Shown here one piece after another: positions 33,111 through 35,449 of a stretch of DNA of 35,449 nt (its first letter is position 1; each line of letters starts with the position of its first letter). The stretch is taken from positions 1 through 35,449 of the forward strand of contig CAJTPR010000006.1 of NCBI GenBank assembly GCA_910578275.1. Direction: 5' to 3'. A program made the position numbers and the translations under genes. The DNA is from an uncultured Bacteroidales bacterium. GTDB lineage: Bacteria > Bacteroidota > Bacteroidia > Bacteroidales > P3. The notes beneath the pieces are model-generated. The model was not told the DNA's origin, searched no databases, and was given only the letters and a program-made list of their open reading frames with translations.

Positions 33111-33118
33111 CAAAGTTA
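33111..33118 (-). promoter_or_regulatory. -7 box for the unknown secreted protein gene, nearly leaderless
   Basis: The minus strand reads TAACTTTG then CAGGCT then ATG (33104), so the message would begin within a few bases of the start codon. Confidence 0.6.
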
Positions 33119-33130
33119 TATATTTCTCGC

Positions 33131-33138
33131 TATTTTTG
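33131..33138 (+). promoter_or_regulatory. -7 box for the HsdR-N protein gene, nearly leaderless
   Basis: TATTTTTG then CACGT then ATG at 33144. The box is divergent from the neighbouring -7 box, with only 12 bases between them, so the two promoters must overlap in their upstream elements. Confidence 0.62.
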
Positions 33139-33143
33139 CACGT

Positions 33144-33569
33144 ATGCGGATAATAGAGAAAAACGGCAAGCGGGAAGTGTACGACCCGGTTCGCAAGAAA
33201 TACGTGGCACTTACGCCCGAGGAGGGGGTGCGCCAGTTCGTCATCGAGTTCCTTCAAGGCCGATGCGGCATACCTGCGGGATATATTTCGGTGGAACGCG
33301 GATTGCGGGTGTACCGGAATTTCTTCAGGACCGACTTGCAGGTGCGCAACAGGCGGAACGTTCCGGCCTTGCTGGTGGAATGCAAGCGTCCGTCCGTGCC
33401 TTTGGACGAACAAGTGCTCGAACAGGCCATGCGCTACCATATCGCCACGCAGGAACGCTTCGTGGTCATTACCAACGGAGGGGATTTCAAGTGCTATGAA
33501 CGCTTTGCGGAGGGGTGGCGGGAAAGGGAACGCTACCCGGATTGGCAGGAATTGAACGCGATATTGTAA
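33144..33569 (+). CDS. Orphan type I restriction enzyme HsdR N-terminal domain protein
   Basis: A 141-residue soluble protein resembling the HSDR_N_2 nuclease-fold family: VRQFVIEFL, then ISVERGLRVYRNFFRTDLQV, PALLVECKRPSVPLDEQVLEQAMRYH and FVVITNGGDFKCYE. The VECK stretch matches the E-x-K end of PD-(D/E)XK nucleases, and the D in RTDLQV could be the matching Asp. Small stand-alone versions are widespread in Bacteroidota with no restriction operon, and none is seen here. Function unknown. The start at 33144 is chosen from the promoter 5 bases upstream; the longer frame is antisense to the neighbour. Its stop overlaps the promoter of the RRM gene. Confidence 0.8.
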   Translation: MRIIEKNGKREVYDPVRKKYVALTPEEGVRQFVIEFLQGRCGIPAGYISVERGLRVYRNFFRTDLQVRNRRNVPALLVECKRPSVPLDEQVLEQAMRYHIATQERFVVITNGGDFKCYERFAEGWRERERYPDWQELNAIL

Positions 33570-33593
33570 TATCGGTAAATTTGGCTACCTTTG
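33564..33593 (+). promoter_or_regulatory. Promoter of the RRM protein gene
   Basis: TTG at 33564-33566, a 19-base spacer, then TACCTTTG at 33586-33593. This is the best full -33/-7 match in the window, and it overlaps the end of the HsdR-N gene. Confidence 0.75.
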
Positions 33594-33628
33594 CGCCCCG
33601 ATAGATATCCACTTTTAATATTTTTTTT

Positions 33629-33922
33629 ATGAACATTTTTGTTGCTAACCTGAACTATAAAGTTCGTAGCGAAAACCTCAAAGAAATCTTTGCCGAGTAT
33701 GGTGAAGTTACCGCCGCCCGCATCATTACCGAACGCGGCACGCGTCGTTCCAAAGGCTTTGGTTTTGTGGAAATGGCCAATGAAGAAGACGCCAGGAAAG
33801 CGATTTCCGCCTTGGACGGTGCCGAATGGGAAGGTCGTACCATCATCGTGAAGGAAGCCCTGCCTCGTCCGGAAGCCGGTACTGCGGCTGCTCCTGCTGC
33901 CGAACAACCTGCGGCCGAGTAA
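33629..33922 (+). CDS. RNA-binding protein with one RRM domain
   Basis: A 97-residue protein made of one RNA recognition motif and a short Ala/Pro tail. RNP2 is IFVANL (residues 3-8) and RNP1 is SKGFGFVEM (41-49), with the aromatic residues for RNA stacking kept. The tail (PEAGTAAAPAAEQPAAE) is probably disordered. Such single-RRM proteins are common in Bacteroidota, which generally lack Hfq, and may act as global RNA chaperones. It has its own promoter, an A/T-rich leader ending in a run of T just before the ATG, and a terminator. Confidence 0.93.
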   Translation: MNIFVANLNYKVRSENLKEIFAEYGEVTAARIITERGTRRSKGFGFVEMANEEDARKAISALDGAEWEGRTIIVKEALPRPEAGTAAAPAAEQPAAE

Positions 33923-33940
33923 ACGCGACATAACATCGGG

Positions 33941-33977
33941 AAACGGGCGGTAAGTTTTCGGACTTGCCGCCCGTTTT
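33941..33977 (+). terminator. Terminator of the RRM protein gene
   Basis: A 14-bp stem (33941-33954 with 33963-33976, one G-T pair) with an 8-base loop, ending in four T residues. The T-run is short but the stem is strong. Confidence 0.7.
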
Positions 33978-34032
33978 CGTATCGACAGGAAAACGGGTTC
34001 GGGCCGGATTCCGAGGATTTCGATAAAAATCA

Positions 34033-34040
34033 TATATTTA
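34033..34040 (+). promoter_or_regulatory. Possible -7 box for the RluB-type gene
   Basis: TATATTTA (TAnnTTTR type) 21 bases before the ATG at 34062. No clear -33 TTG. Confidence 0.45.
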
Positions 34041-34061
34041 CACCCGAATAGCACAAAGATA

Positions 34062-35449
34062 ATGGCATACGAAAACAGCAGGTTCGACCGCGGGGAGCGC
34101 GGCGGGCAAGGGCGAGCGAGAGGCCGCCGGGACGATTACGGATCGTTCGATTCAGGAAGAAATCAGAATAAGAGACATCCTTTTGTAAGTGACAATTGGG
34201 GAGAAGAGCAACCGCAGGAGCGTGCGCCGCGTCGTTTCGACGATCGTGACGACCGTCGCGGGGGCTTCGACCGTGACGATCGCGGGGAACGCCGTTTCGG
34301 CGGGCGTGACGACCGTCGCGGGGGCTTCAACCGTGACGATCGCGGAGAACGCCGTTTCGGCGGGCGTGACGACCGTCGCGGAGGCTTCAACCGAGACGAC
34401 CGCGGAGAACGCCGTTTCGGCGGGCGTGACGACCGTCGCGGAGGCTTCGGTCGTGACGAACGCGGCGGCCGTCGTTTCGGGAACAGGGATTCGTTCCGTC
34501 CCCGCCGTCAGGAGACGGGCGATCAGGAACGTCATGCCGAAAACGTAAGCAAGAAGGAGGCCGGCTATATCCGTTTGAACCGTTATATCGCCAATGCGGG
34601 CGTCTGCTCGCGCCGGGAAGCCGACACGATGATCGAATCGGGTTCGGTCTTGGTGAACGGAGTGGTCTGCACGGTGTTGGGTACCTTGGTGGGGCCTGAC
34701 GACAAGGTGCAGCTTGGAGAACAGACCTTGAGCGCGGAAAAGAAAGTCTATCTGTTGCTGAACAAGCCCAAGGGCTATATCACCACCTCGGAAGATCCCG
34801 AAGAACGCAAGACGGTCATGGAATTGGTAGATGGCGCTTGCCGTGAACGGATTTATCCCGTAGGTCGTCTCGACCGTAATACCACGGGCGTGTTGCTCTT
34901 TACCAACGACGGCGATATGGCCAAGAACCTCACGCATCCTTCGCACGGGGCGCGCAAGATATACCATGTCACGTTGAACGAACCCTTGTCCAAGGCCGAT
35001 TTTTCGGCTATCGCCAAGGGCGTCATGTTGGAAGACGGTCTTACCGAAGTGGACGAGATCTCTTACGTGGATGAGGACAACCGGAGGGAAGTGGGCATCC
35101 AGCTCCATTCCGGCAAGAACCGTATCGTACGCCGTATCTTCGAACATTTCGGATATGAAGTGGCCAAACTCGACAGGGTCTTGTTCGCCGAACTCACGAA
35201 AAAGGATTTGCGGCGCGGCCAATGGCGGTTCTTGACCGAACAGGAAATAAGTTTCCTTAAGATGAACGCCGGCAGGAAAGCCACGGAAAAGAAATCCGAA
35301 GGAAAATCTTCCAAGAAGGCCGTGTTCACGCCCGAACAGTTGGAAGAGGCCGAATATTTGGCCAAGGCCGAGGAAGCACCGGTGAAGAAGCGCGCCACGC
35401 GCAAGAAGACGGAGGAATCCGAGCCTGCCGGGGAAGCGCCGGTGAAGAA
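34062..35449 (+). CDS. RluB/RsuA-type pseudouridine synthase with an RGG-like repeat extension (runs off window)
   Basis: At least 462 residues; the 3' end is outside the window. Residues 1-165 are an Arg/Gly/Asp-rich, surely disordered extension with four 20-residue repeats (RRFGGRDDRRGGFNRDDRGE type). From about 169 there is an S4 RNA-binding domain (IRLNRYIANAGVCSRREADTMIESGSVLVNG). Then comes the synthase domain with LLNKPKGYITT and the catalytic GRLDRNTTGVLLFTNDGD (Asp271), HVTLNEPL and SGKNRIVRRIFEHFGYEVAKLDR. The RsuA/RluB/E/F family isomerises a uridine in ribosomal RNA; RluB (23S, helix 80 region) is the likeliest member, not proven. The C-terminus becomes Lys/Glu/Ala-rich (SKKAVFTPEQ, then KKRATRKKTEE). 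No other frame here makes sense. Confidence 0.9.
   Translation, partial: MAYENSRFDRGERGGQGRARGRRDDYGSFDSGRNQNKRHPFVSDNWGEEQPQERAPRRFDDRDDRRGGFDRDDRGERRFGGRDDRRGGFNRDDRGERRFGGRDDRRGGFNRDDRGERRFGGRDDRRGGFGRDERGGRRFGNRDSFRPRRQETGDQERHAENVSKKEAGYIRLNRYIANAGVCSRREADTMIESGSVLVNGVVCTVLGTLVGPDDKVQLGEQTLSAEKKVYLLLNKPKGYITTSEDPEERKTVMELVDGACRERIYPVGRLDRNTTGVLLFTNDGDMAKNLTHPSHGARKIYHVTLNEPLSKADFSAIAKGVMLEDGLTEVDEISYVDEDNRREVGIQLHSGKNRIVRRIFEHFGYEVAKLDRVLFAELTKKDLRRGQWRFLTEQEISFLKMNAGRKATEKKSEGKSSKKAVFTPEQLEEAEYLAKAEEAPVKKRATRKKTEESEPAGEAPVK
34230..34484 (+). repeat. Four 60-bp tandem repeats coding for an RGG-like tract
   Basis: Units begin at 34230, 34290, 34350 and 34410, with a partial fifth to about 34484. 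The inner units differ at only a few bases; the first and last are more diverged. Each codes for 20 residues, so copy number can change without frameshift. Confidence 0.92.

Noticed and set aside
34152..35222. Minus-strand 356-codon frame with VTVEAPATVVTPAETAF-type repeats
   Set aside because: It is the antisense of the 60-bp repeats and RluB-type gene, which has clear S4 and synthase motifs on the plus strand.
1..35449. CRISPR array
   Set aside because: The only short tandem repeats are in-frame coding repeats (15817-15858, 34230-34484) without unique spacers.

Overview
This window looks like chromosomal DNA of a GC-rich member of the Bacteroidales (Bacteroidota). Pointers are: an 11-subunit type complex I locus with fused NuoCD and no NuoEFG; a DPP III (M49) peptidase with the HECLGH motif; a protein with a C-terminal type IX secretion (Por) sorting domain; repeated TAnnTTTG-type -7 boxes, some with a TTG element 19 bases upstream; and few Shine-Dalgarno sites. 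The genus cannot be fixed from what is visible.

Layout. 1-4450 (minus strand): ferredoxin-nitroreductase fusion, a DUF1015 protein and DPP III, followed by a divergent tRNA-Arg(CCG) with a strong terminator. 4820-14834 (minus strand): the nuo operon, transcribed nuoA-B-CD-H-I-J-K-L-M-N. 15091-22318 (plus strand): an accessory island of secreted proteins. It starts with a peptidase-S74/T9SS protein and a lamin-tail/coathanger/EEP (DNase I-like) protein. These are followed by five related lipoprotein genes, two intact-frame orphan copies of the last ~50 codons of the EEP gene, and one outer-membrane barrel-like gene. 22639-24581 (plus): namZ and a murU-like gene, overlapping by 4 bases, pointing to MurNAc recycling. 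24578-25939 (minus): a MATE exporter. 25991-28786 (minus): trkA-trkH potassium uptake. 29096-32467 (plus): mfd. 32481-33104 (minus): an unknown secreted protein. 33144-35449 (plus): an orphan HsdR N-terminal domain protein, an RRM RNA-binding protein, and an RluB-type pseudouridine synthase with an RGG-like repeat extension that runs off the window.

The most unusual part is 17.7-22.3 kb. The 3' end of the EEP gene and the lipoprotein gene directly behind it behave as one unit. Each full or orphan EEP 3' end is followed, after exactly 4 bases, by the ATG of a lipoprotein of the same family. The EEP gene changes abruptly to AT-rich DNA just before this unit. One lipoprotein gene occurs twice with only two base differences that I can see. 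The layout resembles toxin tip/immunity cassette arrays of polymorphic toxin loci, but the toxin/immunity roles are inference. The remainder is mostly ordinary housekeeping DNA.
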